Below are positions 35,500 through 44,811 of a stretch of 64,000 nt of DNA, piece by piece. How positions within the stretch are numbered: position 1 is the first letter of the stretch; every line of letters begins with the position of its first letter. The position numbers and the translations under genes were made by a program. The notes below the pieces were generated by a model. It did no database searches, had not been told where the DNA came from, and worked only from the letters and a program-made list of their open reading frames with translations. The stretch covers positions 2,675,501-2,739,500 of the forward strand of contig NZ_CP029693.1 in assembly GCF_003228315.1 (NCBI RefSeq), read 5' to 3'. This DNA comes from Pseudomonas putida. GTDB lineage: Bacteria > Pseudomonadota > Gammaproteobacteria > Pseudomonadales > Pseudomonadaceae.

Positions 35500-36825
35500 T
35501 CAGCCTACCTGCTTGGTGGGGCTGTGGTAGATATCAGCGAACATGTCGGCCATGGCTTCTTCGCTGGGCTCTTCCTGCATTTGCACGCTGACGGCGCGAC
35601 TGACCAGTTGATGACGGCGCGGCAGATGCAAATCATCCGGAATCCGCGGGCCATCGGTCAGGTAGGCCACCGGTAACTCATGACTGATGGCCAGGCTCAA
35701 TACCTCGCCCAGGCTGGCAGTTTCATCCAGTTTAGTCAGGATGCAGCCCGCGAGCCCGCAGCGCTTGTAGCTATGGTAGGCAGCCGTTAGAACCTGCTTC
35801 TGGCTGGTGGTTGCCAGGACCAGATAATTTTTCGACCGAATGCCTCGTCCGGCCAGGCTTTCGAGCTGCATGCGCAGCGCTGGATCGCTGGCCTGAAGGC
35901 CTGCGGTGTCGATCAGCACCACGCGTTTGCGCAGCAGTGGATCCAGTGCCTGGACTAGCGATTGCCCCGGATCGACGTGCGTGACCGACACGTTGAGAAT
36001 CCGACCGAGGGTCTTGAGTTGTTCCTGGGCACCGATGCGATAGCTGTCCATGCTCACCAGCGCGATGTTCTGCGCGCCGTACTTGAGCACGTAGCGGGCA
36101 GCCAGCTTGGCCAGGGTGGTGGTCTTGCCCATGCCGGCAGGACCGACCATGGCAATCACCCCGCCCTCTTCCAGCGGTTCGATCTCAGGCGTAACAATCA
36201 TGCGTGCCAGGTGCGCCAGCAGCATGCGCCAGGCCTGACGAGGCTCTTCGATATCGGTAATCATCGCCAGCAGGTCCCGCGACAGCGGACCGGACAGGCC
36301 GATGCGTTGCAGGCGACGCCACAGGTTGGCCTGATCGGGACGACGGCCTTGCAATTGATTCCACGCCAAAGAACCCAGCTGAACTTCGAGCAATTCGCGC
36401 AGGCCGTTGAGTTCGGAGCGCATCGAGTCGAATACGCGCTGGTCGATCGCCGGTGCAGCGGCGGGCGCGGGCACAGGGCGACGCGGCTCGGCGTAGGTCG
36501 GCTCGATCAGTGGCTCGGCAGCGGTCAGCGGCAGGCCGGCAAACAATTGGCGATTGACCGCGTTGTCGCTCTCACCTTCGCTGCGCAGGCTCAATTCGGC
36601 CTGGGCGGTGACGATCCGCGACTGGGTCTTGCGCAGCTCGTCTTCGAGTTCCATGTTCGGAACCCGCGGCGCCAGCGCCGACAGCTTGTAATCCAGGGCA
36701 GCCGTCAGCTCGACACCACCGGCGATCCGGCGGTTGCCAATGATGGCGGCCTCAGCGCCCAGCTCATCACGAACCAGCTTCATGGCCTGACGCATATCGG
36801 CGGCGAAAAAACGCTTAACTTGCAT
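35500..36825 (-). CDS. flhF: FlhF, SRP-type GTPase for flagellar placement
   Basis: A 441-residue protein. The N-terminal basic B domain (MQVKRFFAADMRQAMKLVRDE) and a variable middle are followed by an NG GTPase domain with P-loop GPAGMGKTTTLAKL and DTAGL. It marks the pole where the flagellum is built. It lies 11 bases downstream of flhA and is followed by fleN. Confidence 0.95.
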   Translation of the reverse strand: MQVKRFFAADMRQAMKLVRDELGAEAAIIGNRRIAGGVELTAALDYKLSALAPRVPNMELEDELRKTQSRIVTAQAELSLRSEGESDNAVNRQLFAGLPLTAAEPLIEPTYAEPRRPVPAPAAAPAIDQRVFDSMRSELNGLRELLEVQLGSLAWNQLQGRRPDQANLWRRLQRIGLSGPLSRDLLAMITDIEEPRQAWRMLLAHLARMIVTPEIEPLEEGGVIAMVGPAGMGKTTTLAKLAARYVLKYGAQNIALVSMDSYRIGAQEQLKTLGRILNVSVTHVDPGQSLVQALDPLLRKRVVLIDTAGLQASDPALRMQLESLAGRGIRSKNYLVLATTSQKQVLTAAYHSYKRCGLAGCILTKLDETASLGEVLSLAISHELPVAYLTDGPRIPDDLHLPRRHQLVSRAVSVQMQEEPSEEAMADMFADIYHSPTKQVG

Positions 36826-36836
36826 AAACCACTACC

Positions 36837-38966
36837 TCAGCCGTTGGGCCCTACTGTCGCAACGATGGTCACTTGCTTGTTGTCCGGAATTTCCTGGTAA
36901 GCCAACACATGGATTCCGGGAACCGCCAGTCGGCCAAAACGCGAAAGCATCGCGCGAACCGGACCGGCCACCAGCAGAATCACCGGTTGACCTTGCATCT
37001 CCTGACGCTGCGCCGCTTCGATCAACGAGCGTTGCAGCTTCTCGGCCATGCTTGGCTCCAGCAGAACGCCCTCTTCCGAGCCTTGTCCTGCCTTCTGCAG
37101 ACTATTGAGCAATATTTGTTCCAACCTTGGCTCCAGCGTGATCACTGGCAGCTCGGAGTCAGTCCCTACAATGCTTTGCACGATGGCGCGGGATACGCCG
37201 ACGCGCACCGCGGCCACCAAGGCGGCGGTATCTTGACTCTTGGAAGCGTTGTTCGCGATGGCCTCGGCAATGCTACGAATGTCCCGCACCGGCACCTGTT
37301 CGGCCAGCAGCGCCTGCAGCACCTTGAGCAGTTGCGACAGCGACAGCACGCCCGGCACCAGCTCTTCGGCCAGCTTCGGCGAGTTCTTCGCCAGCAATTG
37401 CATCAACTGCTGGACTTCTTCGTGGCCGATCAGCTCGCTGGAGTGCTTGTACAGAATCTGGTTCAAGTGGGTCGCAACCACGGTGCTGGCATCGACCACG
37501 GTGTAGCCGAGCGATTGCGCCTGGGCACGCTGGCTGATTTCGATCCACACCGCTTCCAGCCCGAAAGCCGGATCTTTGGCGGTAATGCCATTGAGCGTGC
37601 CGTAGACCTGGCCCGGGTTGATCGCCAGCTCACGGTCCGGATAAATCTCCGCCTCGGCCAGGATCACCCCCATCAGGGTCAGGCGATAGGCACTCGGCGC
37701 CAGATCGAGGTTGTCGCGGATGTGCACGGTCGGCATCAGAAAGCCCAGGTCCTGAGACAGCTTCTTGCGCACGCCCTTGATCCGCGCCAGCAGCTGACCA
37801 CCCTGATTGCGGTCCACCAGCGGAATCAGGCGATAGCCCACTTCCAGGCCGATCATGTCGATCGGCGTCACGTCATCCCAGCCCAGCTCCTTGGTTTCCT
37901 GGGCGCGGGCCGGCGATGGCAGCAGTTCCTGCTGGCGCTTGACCTCTTCCAGCGCCTGCACCTTGACCATGTTCTGCTTGCGCCAGAACAGATAGGCGCC
38001 ACCAGCCGCCAGGGCCGCCATGCTCAGGAAGGAAATGTGCGGCATGCCCGGCACCAGCCCCATCACCGCCATCAGGCCAGCGGAGACGGCCAAAGCCTTG
38101 GGCGAGGCGAACATCTGGCGATTGATCTGCTTGCCCATGTCTTCCGAACCGGAAGCACGGGTCACCATGATCGCTGCAGCTGTCGATAACAACAGTGATG
38201 GCAATTGCGCCACCAAACCGTCACCGATGGTCAACAGCGCGTACACCTTGCCGGCGTCGGCGAAGGTCATGTTGTGTTGGAAGATACCGACCGCCATGCC
38301 GCCGATCAGGTTGATGAACAGAATCAGCAGGCCGGCGATGGCGTCACCACGGACGAACTTGCTGGCACCGTCCATGGAACCGTAGAACTCGGCTTCCTGG
38401 GCCACTTCCGAACGACGGGCCTTGGCCTGGTTCTGATCGATCAGGCCGGCATTGAGGTCGGCGTCGATCGCCATCTGCTTGCCGGGCATCGCATCGAGGG
38501 TGAAACGCGCGCTCACCTCGGAAATACGCCCGGCGCCCTTGGTCACCACGACGAAGTTGATGATCATCAGGATCGCGAACACCACGATACCGACCACGTA
38601 GTTACCGCCGATCACCACCTCACCGAAAGCCTGGATCACCTTGCCGGCGGCGGCGTGACCGTCCTGGCCGTGGAGCATCACCACCCGCGTGGAGGCCACG
38701 TTCAGCGCCAGTCGCAACAGGGTCGCCACCAGCAGGATGGTCGGGAACACTGCGAAGTCCAGCGGCCGCAAGGCGTACACGCAGACCAGCAGCACCACGA
38801 TCGACAGTGCGATGTTGAAGGTGAAGAACACGTCCAGCAGGAACGGCGGGACCGGCAACATCATCATCGCCAGCATGACCAGCAGCAACAGCGGCACGCC
38901 CAGATTGCCTCGGCTGAGGTCCGCCATGTGCGTGCGTGTCGTGTTGAGTAACTGAGAGCGATCCAC
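36837..38966 (-). CDS. flhA: FlhA, flagellar export gate protein
   Basis: A 709-residue protein of the type III export gate. The N-terminal half has eight membrane segments with the conserved FHIPEP-family loop (ARFTLDAMPGKQMAIDADL). The C-terminal half is the cytoplasmic substrate-docking domain. A sigma-54 element lies about 60 bases upstream. In most pseudomonads flhA follows flhB closely; here 11 kb intervene. Confidence 0.96.
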   Translation of the reverse strand: MDRSQLLNTTRTHMADLSRGNLGVPLLLLVMLAMMMLPVPPFLLDVFFTFNIALSIVVLLVCVYALRPLDFAVFPTILLVATLLRLALNVASTRVVMLHGQDGHAAAGKVIQAFGEVVIGGNYVVGIVVFAILMIINFVVVTKGAGRISEVSARFTLDAMPGKQMAIDADLNAGLIDQNQAKARRSEVAQEAEFYGSMDGASKFVRGDAIAGLLILFINLIGGMAVGIFQHNMTFADAGKVYALLTIGDGLVAQLPSLLLSTAAAIMVTRASGSEDMGKQINRQMFASPKALAVSAGLMAVMGLVPGMPHISFLSMAALAAGGAYLFWRKQNMVKVQALEEVKRQQELLPSPARAQETKELGWDDVTPIDMIGLEVGYRLIPLVDRNQGGQLLARIKGVRKKLSQDLGFLMPTVHIRDNLDLAPSAYRLTLMGVILAEAEIYPDRELAINPGQVYGTLNGITAKDPAFGLEAVWIEISQRAQAQSLGYTVVDASTVVATHLNQILYKHSSELIGHEEVQQLMQLLAKNSPKLAEELVPGVLSLSQLLKVLQALLAEQVPVRDIRSIAEAIANNASKSQDTAALVAAVRVGVSRAIVQSIVGTDSELPVITLEPRLEQILLNSLQKAGQGSEEGVLLEPSMAEKLQRSLIEAAQRQEMQGQPVILLVAGPVRAMLSRFGRLAVPGIHVLAYQEIPDNKQVTIVATVGPNG

Positions 38967-39027
38967 CGGTAATCCCCGTGCCTTTAAAGCAAACTTTTGA
39001 CGCCAGAAGCGGGCGCACGGGGGCTAC

Positions 39028-39043
39028 TGCAAAAAGCTTTCCA
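39028..39043 (-). promoter_or_regulatory. Candidate sigma-54 promoter of the flhA operon
   Basis: On the minus strand it reads TGGAAAGCTTTTTGCA. GG and GC are separated by exactly 10 bases, as in -24/-12 promoters, and the TTGCA half is perfect. The start codon of flhA is about 60 bases downstream. RpoN with FleQ control of flhA is known in P. aeruginosa; the assignment here rests on the pattern and position. Confidence 0.6.
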
Positions 39044-39100
39044 ACTTTTGTGGAAGATTGAAATAGAGGGGGTTGCAGATGGATCTGTACTGTCCGGGCC

Positions 39101-39204
39101 GGCCTCATCGCGGGCAAGCCCGGCTCCCACAATGATCGGGGCTGCCCGCTGAAATTGTGATCGACACAAAACCTGTGGGAGCCGGGCTTGCCCGCGATGA
39201 GGCC
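39101..39204. repeat. REP doublet of a second class, perfect 31-base arms
   Basis: Positions 39101-39131 (GGCCTCATCGCGGGCAAGCC, then CGGCTCCCACA) are the exact reverse complement of 39174-39204. The core GGGCAAGCCCGGCTCCCAC differs from the GAGCAGGCTCGCTCCTAC class elsewhere in the window. It lies in the 347-base gap between flhA and the glycan island. Nothing else in this gap apart from the sigma-54 element was recognised. Confidence 0.88.
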
Positions 39205-39313
39205 GGATCTGCCAACCCAAAAATCAGGAGCATCGGCACATGGAAGGCACGGTGTTATCGCTCCGCGCGCGGCAGTAAAACCCAGCGGCGCGCGTGATCC
39301 CTCCTCTGCTTCC

Positions 39314-42300
39314 TCAGTCGGGCAGCCAGACCTTACGCCACGACAATACCGCGTCGTCGTCCAGCATCCAGTCGCGACGCACCGCCTCACGCAAGGCATC
39401 ACCCGCACGGGCCGTTGCATCCAGGTCAGCAAGATGCATACGAATGGCCTTGACCCAGTCCTTGAAGCGGTTTCTCACTCGAGTGACCGGCAGGTCGCCC
39501 TGGTAGCAAACCAGATCACTGCACACCACCGGATAACCACACGCCCCGTACTCCAACAAGCGCAGATTGCTTTTGCATTCGTTGAACAGATTCTGCTCCA
39601 CCGGTGCCACCGCCAAATCCAGATTCAGGCTGGCCAGTGCGGCCGGGTAGAGGCTGATCTCGACTCCGCTATGGAACTCCTTCACATAGGGCCGCAGATT
39701 GTCCGGGCACATGCCAAAGAAGACCCAGTCCACTTCATTCGCCAAAGCCTTGACCACATCGCCAATCAGTTCCAGATCGCCTGTGTGGCTATTTCCTCCC
39801 GCCCAGCCCACTCGCGGTTTGGCACTGACTCGACGCTGACTGACCGGCAACGCCCCCCACCAGCGTGGATCGAGCCGGTTTTCCATCACCCTGATATCCG
39901 GATGGAAATCGCCTAATGCCTCGGCCAGTGTCCCGGTCGATACGACAAAGCGATCCACATACGACAAGGCGCGACGCAAGGTGCGCACGATGTCCTTGGG
40001 CATTTGCCCTTGATGAATGCTTTTTAGCGGCAGGTTGGGCAGATAATCATCCAGTTCAAGAACCTTGAAGGCTTTGGAGAAGGTCTGCACGCGGCGCATG
40101 TTGTTGAGCTGCGCTTCGCTGATTTGCCGTTGAAAGATGATTGCATCAGTCGCAAGTCGCTCCAGCTCAGTCAGCGGCAAAAACACATCCGACTGAACGC
40201 CGTCGATCAAACCGGCGTTCTTCTGCGCATTGAACGGTTGGATCACCCGATATTGACCACAGCCACCCCGATCGGCCGGGTGTACCAACACTGTCGGCAC
40301 GGGCCGCCAGACCAGCGGACGCCAGCACAGCTGAGGGTCGGCCAACTGGAAGCCATCACTGCCCTGCATCAATGAAAAATTGAGATTGTAAGCCGGGTCG
40401 CGGGCCAACACGGGGATCCAACGCTCATACAAGGCCTCTTCAACCGCTTCTCCTCTCGGCTCGGCCGGCACGCTGTGCATGACTAGCGCGCGAGGCGTCC
40501 AGACGGTCAGATAGCCTTGCTCAGCGACTCGAAGACACAAATCGATGTCCGCTCCCGACTCTGGGAAATGCTCCGCATCCAGGCCGCCGACACCTTCGAA
40601 CAGCGCCTTGCGCACCATCAGGCAGGCATCGGAAACCGCACTGCACCCTTGATCGACCAGCAAACGGTTCATGTATCCGGCTGCATCGATGTGCTCACCC
40701 GCAAACGCCGAAGCGGCTGCGCCCTGCAGGCCAAGGATCAACCCGGCATGGGTAATCCGGCTGTCGCTGGAGAGGGTTTTCGCCCCGACAATCCCTACTT
40801 CCGGACGCTGCGAATGGTTGAGCAACTCACCCAGCCACTGCCCCTGGAGAATGGCGGCATAGGAACGCAAGAACAGCAGGTACTCGCCTTCGGCATGTTG
40901 CGCACCGATGTTGTTCGCCGTTGATCGATCCACGGCGTGCGTCAGACCCAGTACACGGATGCGATTGCCGGAGATCTCTTCGATCGCTTGCAGCCACTGC
41001 CGAGCCTCGTCTGACTGGCTGGCATTGTCGACGATCAGTACTTCGTAATAGGGGTGAAGCGTATGTTCCAGAATGCTGAAAATACAGCGCTGCACCGCTG
41101 CCAATTCATCGTTCATCACCAGGACAATCGAGACCAACGGCTGCAACTCATGACCGTAATCAATCTGGTATTGGCCTGGCCGGGAGCTATTGATCCGTGA
41201 CCGCTCGTAGCCTCGCAACTTGAGATGCTCGGCAATCGCACGCCGCTCATCCTCGTTTTCGCGAAACACTTGAGGCTGACTGATCAACAGCGGTTCGGAC
41301 ACATGCCCAAAACCCGCGATCCCACCCTGATTGATCAAGCGTAAAATCAGCTCGAACTCCAGCGCCTGCGGGAAAGTCGCGTCGAAACCACCGGCCTCCA
41401 GAACCACCCCACGCCTGAATATCCAGTTGTGAGCCATGGCCGCCGGGAAACTGAGCAAATAATCCAGATTGAAATCAGGTCGCAAAGTGACGCCAAAGTC
41501 GCCATCGTTGTGACGCAGGACGCCATCACAAAACACCGCGCGGCAATCGGAATCGGGTAACAGTTCCAACCCGGCAATCAGCAAACCGCTGCGAGTGAAT
41601 TCATCTCCCGCCTTGGCCAACAGGCACCACTCGAACGCCTCTTGCCGCAACAATTGATTGATTTGTGCGACGTAGTCCGACTGCAAGGGGATGAAATGCA
41701 GTTTCTCGTCCGTGGACGCCTGCGCAGACGCATCAGGCGTCAACACCAGCACCTTCAGCGCGCCGTAAAAATTGTGCTCCGCTGTCAGGCTCTGCAAGGT
41801 GCGCATCAACGCCTGAGTTTCACCCAGCAGATCCAGGACGATGACTCCAATCAACGGGCCGCCACCGCTCGCTTGCAGGTAGCGTTCGATCATCTGGTGT
41901 TGAACTGGGCTTGGCACCCGTGCAGCAATCCAGTGCCGCTGCTGTTGTGCCGAAAGCTCCCGGGCATAGCTGACCTGCAGCTGCTGCAGGATGTCGACTT
42001 GTTCGATGACCCCTTCGCCATTCAACAGAGAAACCGATACCAGGCGATTGTCCGGACCTGCCCGGCTCCAGCCGAGCTCTCGAAGCGTGCGCTTGAAGTC
42101 GGCATGCCCCTGATTACCAATACCGGGCTGGTCGCGACCCAGTTGACTACCTTGCTCGGGAGAGACGCGAAAATCCGTCAAAGGCTGCTTGAGCAAGGCC
42201 AGGTTGCCCTTTTGCAAGAGCTTCACATACATCGCCAAATCGCCGACCCAGTAGATCAAACAACCATTGAGCGACATCAAGTCGTCACCTAAGGCCAATA

Positions 42301-42835
42301 GATCTTCGCGTCGACAAAGTACGCAACTCGGTTCACCGATGAAGTTGAGTGTATGTTCACCAAGGAAAGAGGTCAGCTGCGGGCCATTGATCACGACGTC
42401 GGTCGTAAAGGGGAACGCCGTAGCAATGTTATCCGGCAGCTGTGCCCCATCAGGGCCCACTATCCGGCGGCGCGACGAAGCGAGAGAAATAGAGGGATCG
42501 CCATCCATGGCAGCTGCAAGCTCAGCCACGCAGTCTGGATGCAGAACATCATCGTCATGGAGAAATTTTACGTACTTGCCGCTGGCAACTTTTATGCACT
42601 CAATCGCATTGAAAAGCTCGCCACGCTGGTGTTCGTTAAACACATAACGAATAGAAACATCCGTAGTCTCTTGGTAATGGCGCACCAATGCACCGATTAC
42701 ATCGGTGCGTGAGTCATCACAGACGACAATTTCCAAAGGCCTATAGGTCTGCCGACAAGCACTGGCCAGCGCCGCGTCGAAATACTGCGTTTTGTAGGCA
42801 GGAATAACCACACTAACCAGTGGCTTGTCGTTCAT
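39314..42835 (-). CDS. Large multi-module glycosyltransferase, probable flagellin glycosyltransferase
   Basis: A 1173-residue protein. Module 1 (about 1-240) is a GT-A family 2 domain with LVSVVIPAYKT and a DDD motif at 94-96 (FLHDDDVLHP). Module 2 (about 326-550) is a degenerate GT-A-like region. Module 3 (about 565-800) is a second recognisable family 2 domain (LVSIVLVMNDE, IVDNAS), but the usual NDD is replaced by RSY in YLLFLRSYAAI. Module 4 (about 845-1173) resembles a GT-B type transferase (VGWAGGNSHTGDL, LLEYGACGYPVVCSD). The ATG at 42835 has AGAAGG 5 bases upstream. Last gene of the island. Flagellin as acceptor is inferred from position. Confidence 0.82.
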   Translation of the reverse strand: MNDKPLVSVVIPAYKTQYFDAALASACRQTYRPLEIVVCDDSRTDVIGALVRHYQETTDVSIRYVFNEHQRGELFNAIECIKVASGKYVKFLHDDDVLHPDCVAELAAAMDGDPSISLASSRRRIVGPDGAQLPDNIATAFPFTTDVVINGPQLTSFLGEHTLNFIGEPSCVLCRREDLLALGDDLMSLNGCLIYWVGDLAMYVKLLQKGNLALLKQPLTDFRVSPEQGSQLGRDQPGIGNQGHADFKRTLRELGWSRAGPDNRLVSVSLLNGEGVIEQVDILQQLQVSYARELSAQQQRHWIAARVPSPVQHQMIERYLQASGGGPLIGVIVLDLLGETQALMRTLQSLTAEHNFYGALKVLVLTPDASAQASTDEKLHFIPLQSDYVAQINQLLRQEAFEWCLLAKAGDEFTRSGLLIAGLELLPDSDCRAVFCDGVLRHNDGDFGVTLRPDFNLDYLLSFPAAMAHNWIFRRGVVLEAGGFDATFPQALEFELILRLINQGGIAGFGHVSEPLLISQPQVFRENEDERRAIAEHLKLRGYERSRINSSRPGQYQIDYGHELQPLVSIVLVMNDELAAVQRCIFSILEHTLHPYYEVLIVDNASQSDEARQWLQAIEEISGNRIRVLGLTHAVDRSTANNIGAQHAEGEYLLFLRSYAAILQGQWLGELLNHSQRPEVGIVGAKTLSSDSRITHAGLILGLQGAAASAFAGEHIDAAGYMNRLLVDQGCSAVSDACLMVRKALFEGVGGLDAEHFPESGADIDLCLRVAEQGYLTVWTPRALVMHSVPAEPRGEAVEEALYERWIPVLARDPAYNLNFSLMQGSDGFQLADPQLCWRPLVWRPVPTVLVHPADRGGCGQYRVIQPFNAQKNAGLIDGVQSDVFLPLTELERLATDAIIFQRQISEAQLNNMRRVQTFSKAFKVLELDDYLPNLPLKSIHQGQMPKDIVRTLRRALSYVDRFVVSTGTLAEALGDFHPDIRVMENRLDPRWWGALPVSQRRVSAKPRVGWAGGNSHTGDLELIGDVVKALANEVDWVFFGMCPDNLRPYVKEFHSGVEISLYPAALASLNLDLAVAPVEQNLFNECKSNLRLLEYGACGYPVVCSDLVCYQGDLPVTRVRNRFKDWVKAIRMHLADLDATARAGDALREAVRRDWMLDDDAVLSWRKVWLPD

Positions 42836-42900
42836 AAAACCCTTCTTGTTTGCTAACGCTAACGCGCACTCAATAACAGCCGCCGACCTACCCAAGTAGC

Positions 42901-44136
42901 TCAATAAAAATAGAGGCAGGTATCCCAGCGTTCTTCCGTATGGTGACGAATGCCTATTTTGTAATCGCCGCGCAGACCTTCGATGAATTTGGAAATATCC
43001 AACAAGTCAGAAGCCCTGTGATAGGCCGAGATCGCCATTTTTGGGCGTCCATGAAGAATATGTCCCTGCGCGCCTTTCAAGGTATCGAGCTCTGCGCCCT
43101 CAATATCCATCTTGATCAGCGTCGGGGAATCATCAAGCAGACTGTCCAGGCGTCGAACCGCAACATTCCTGCAAATGGCCTGATCCGTAGGGGCTGTCAA
43201 AAGATGACCACCATGCCCCCCCTCATGCAGGAATGGCATTTCTCCATCCAGACTGCCCAACGCGCAGCCCAACAACTCAATCACACCCTTTTCGCCCCTG
43301 TCAGAGCGGCCTGGATAATCCTTGATAAAAGAGGCGATTGTCTCCCGATTGACCTCATCGGGTTCGATCATCCATATCTTCTTGAAGACACCATCCGTCG
43401 CATCGATAAAGGCTTTGGTGGATTCTGCAATCGAGGCACCGCAATCAGCAAAGCGCTCACTTTGATTGGGCAGCCACAGGCCCGATCGGAAATAGAGTGT
43501 CAGATACGGTTTGGCCGCATTCAGAATCCACTCGGGATTACAGGTCAGGTGGCTGAGCAAAACGCTAAACAACGTAAAACGAGAGTAGTCGTCACCCAAA
43601 CGATGGCTGAGCGCGATAAATTCGGCCGCATGCGAGGCGATATAACCGCCCCAGTCATCAATGCGATGATCGGTACAAGGGCTTATTGAAAGCAGACGCA
43701 GAGCCTGCTCGAAGTTCAACATCGGAATGACGTGCTGCAACGTCAGATTCTTGAAATAACGGCGTGCGTAGTCATAGCGGCAGCCATTGACAGTAATGAC
43801 TCGCTGGCCGCTCGACAACTTCAATAAAGCTTGCGAAGTGATAATGGGAACGCCATGAAAAGCAGCGCCGTCTTTTGCCTTGAAATCGTCGACCACCCCA
43901 ACGATCTTTACTCGCCCAGCGGCCTCATTAATAAAGAGCTGGGAGAATTGGGTTGTACCGAGCAACACAACTTGCGTCGATGCCCCTTCGGACTCGTAAA
44001 CATGGCAGGCCTCAGCTGGTAGGCAGAACCAGGGGCTCACTTGATATGAAGACACCGCTTGCAGGAAGGTGGCCATGAGATTTTCATAACTACCAGACAC
44101 TTCCAGACTCACCGATCCGTTAGAACCGCTCTGCAT
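42901..44136 (-). CDS. FkbM-family methyltransferase with N-terminal nucleotide-binding-like domain
   Basis: A 411-residue protein. Residues about 50-115 look like a Rossmann-type unit (VVLLGTTQFSQLFIN, VKIVGVVDDF, HGVPIITSQALL). The C-terminal half (about 225-411) is an FkbM methyltransferase, with motif I FADCGASIAESTKAF and the family hallmark LIKMDIEGAELDTLKGA. It probably O-methylates a sugar hydroxyl, as a methyltransferase does in P. syringae flagellin viosamine. GGGAGG lies 4 bases before the ATG. The sequence is visibly richer in A+T than the flagellar genes around the island. Confidence 0.8.
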   Translation of the reverse strand: MQSGSNGSVSLEVSGSYENLMATFLQAVSSYQVSPWFCLPAEACHVYESEGASTQVVLLGTTQFSQLFINEAAGRVKIVGVVDDFKAKDGAAFHGVPIITSQALLKLSSGQRVITVNGCRYDYARRYFKNLTLQHVIPMLNFEQALRLLSISPCTDHRIDDWGGYIASHAAEFIALSHRLGDDYSRFTLFSVLLSHLTCNPEWILNAAKPYLTLYFRSGLWLPNQSERFADCGASIAESTKAFIDATDGVFKKIWMIEPDEVNRETIASFIKDYPGRSDRGEKGVIELLGCALGSLDGEMPFLHEGGHGGHLLTAPTDQAICRNVAVRRLDSLLDDSPTLIKMDIEGAELDTLKGAQGHILHGRPKMAISAYHRASDLLDISKFIEGLRGDYKIGIRHHTEERWDTCLYFY

Positions 44137-44190
44137 GTTGCCTCCCGAAAAATAGAATGTGACGCCGATGCACCAGAGTTAAAAAGAAAA

Positions 44191-44811
44191 TTATATTTTT
44201 AAGATCCTGGCGCCATCGGGCATTAAGCGATCATAAAAAGATTGATCCGGAATTAACGCTGGCAGTTGCCCGCCCAACAACCATTCGCAATGGTGGCCGA
44301 CTTTTGTTCCCTCAAGCGCCAAACTTCCGGTGGAAAGCGTAGAGCCTTTGCCAATTACCACTTCCCGCCCCAAAGTCACCCCGGGAAACAGCGTCACGCA
44401 TGAACCCAAACGCACCGAGCGGTCCATTGTGACCTGGCGATCCAACCAGCAACCCAGCCCCACGACGCTTTTATCGGCAAGGTTGCATCCTGCTCCAATG
44501 AAGACATTCCCCATGAGCTGGACACCCTCATCGACAATCGCCTTGGGTGAGACCAGATTGAATAGTCGATAGCCTGCCAAACGAACTTGCGCAATCAACT
44601 TGTGCCTTGAGTAATTGACTGCACGTTCATCCAGCGCTACAAAAACCTCGGTATCGCTCGACACGTAACTTGCAAAAAAATCATCGAGCTTAAAGCTATA
44701 ACGATCTGCCGAAGACAGCGCCCACCCTACAAAGGTCATTCCCAGATCGTTCGCTACACGGCAGGCGGACTCAAGTGCATCGCCCTCGCCCAAAACAACG
44801 TAGTTCGTCAT
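44191..44811 (-). CDS. Left-handed beta-helix acyltransferase-like protein (NeuD/PglD fold)
   Basis: A 206-residue protein with an N-terminal Rossmann-like part (MTNYVVLGEGDALESACRV) and a C-terminal hexapeptide-repeat region (about 85-180; VQLMGNVFIGAGCNLADKSVVGLG). At the place where PglD-type enzymes carry the catalytic His in a His-x-x-x-IG pattern, this protein has TMDRSVRLGSCVTLFPG without a histidine. It may therefore be an altered or non-catalytic partner of the acyltransferase at 45994. It overlaps the Rieske gene by 4 bases. Confidence 0.75.
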   Translation of the reverse strand: MTNYVVLGEGDALESACRVANDLGMTFVGWALSSADRYSFKLDDFFASYVSSDTEVFVALDERAVNYSRHKLIAQVRLAGYRLFNLVSPKAIVDEGVQLMGNVFIGAGCNLADKSVVGLGCWLDRQVTMDRSVRLGSCVTLFPGVTLGREVVIGKGSTLSTGSLALEGTKVGHHCEWLLGGQLPALIPDQSFYDRLMPDGARILKI

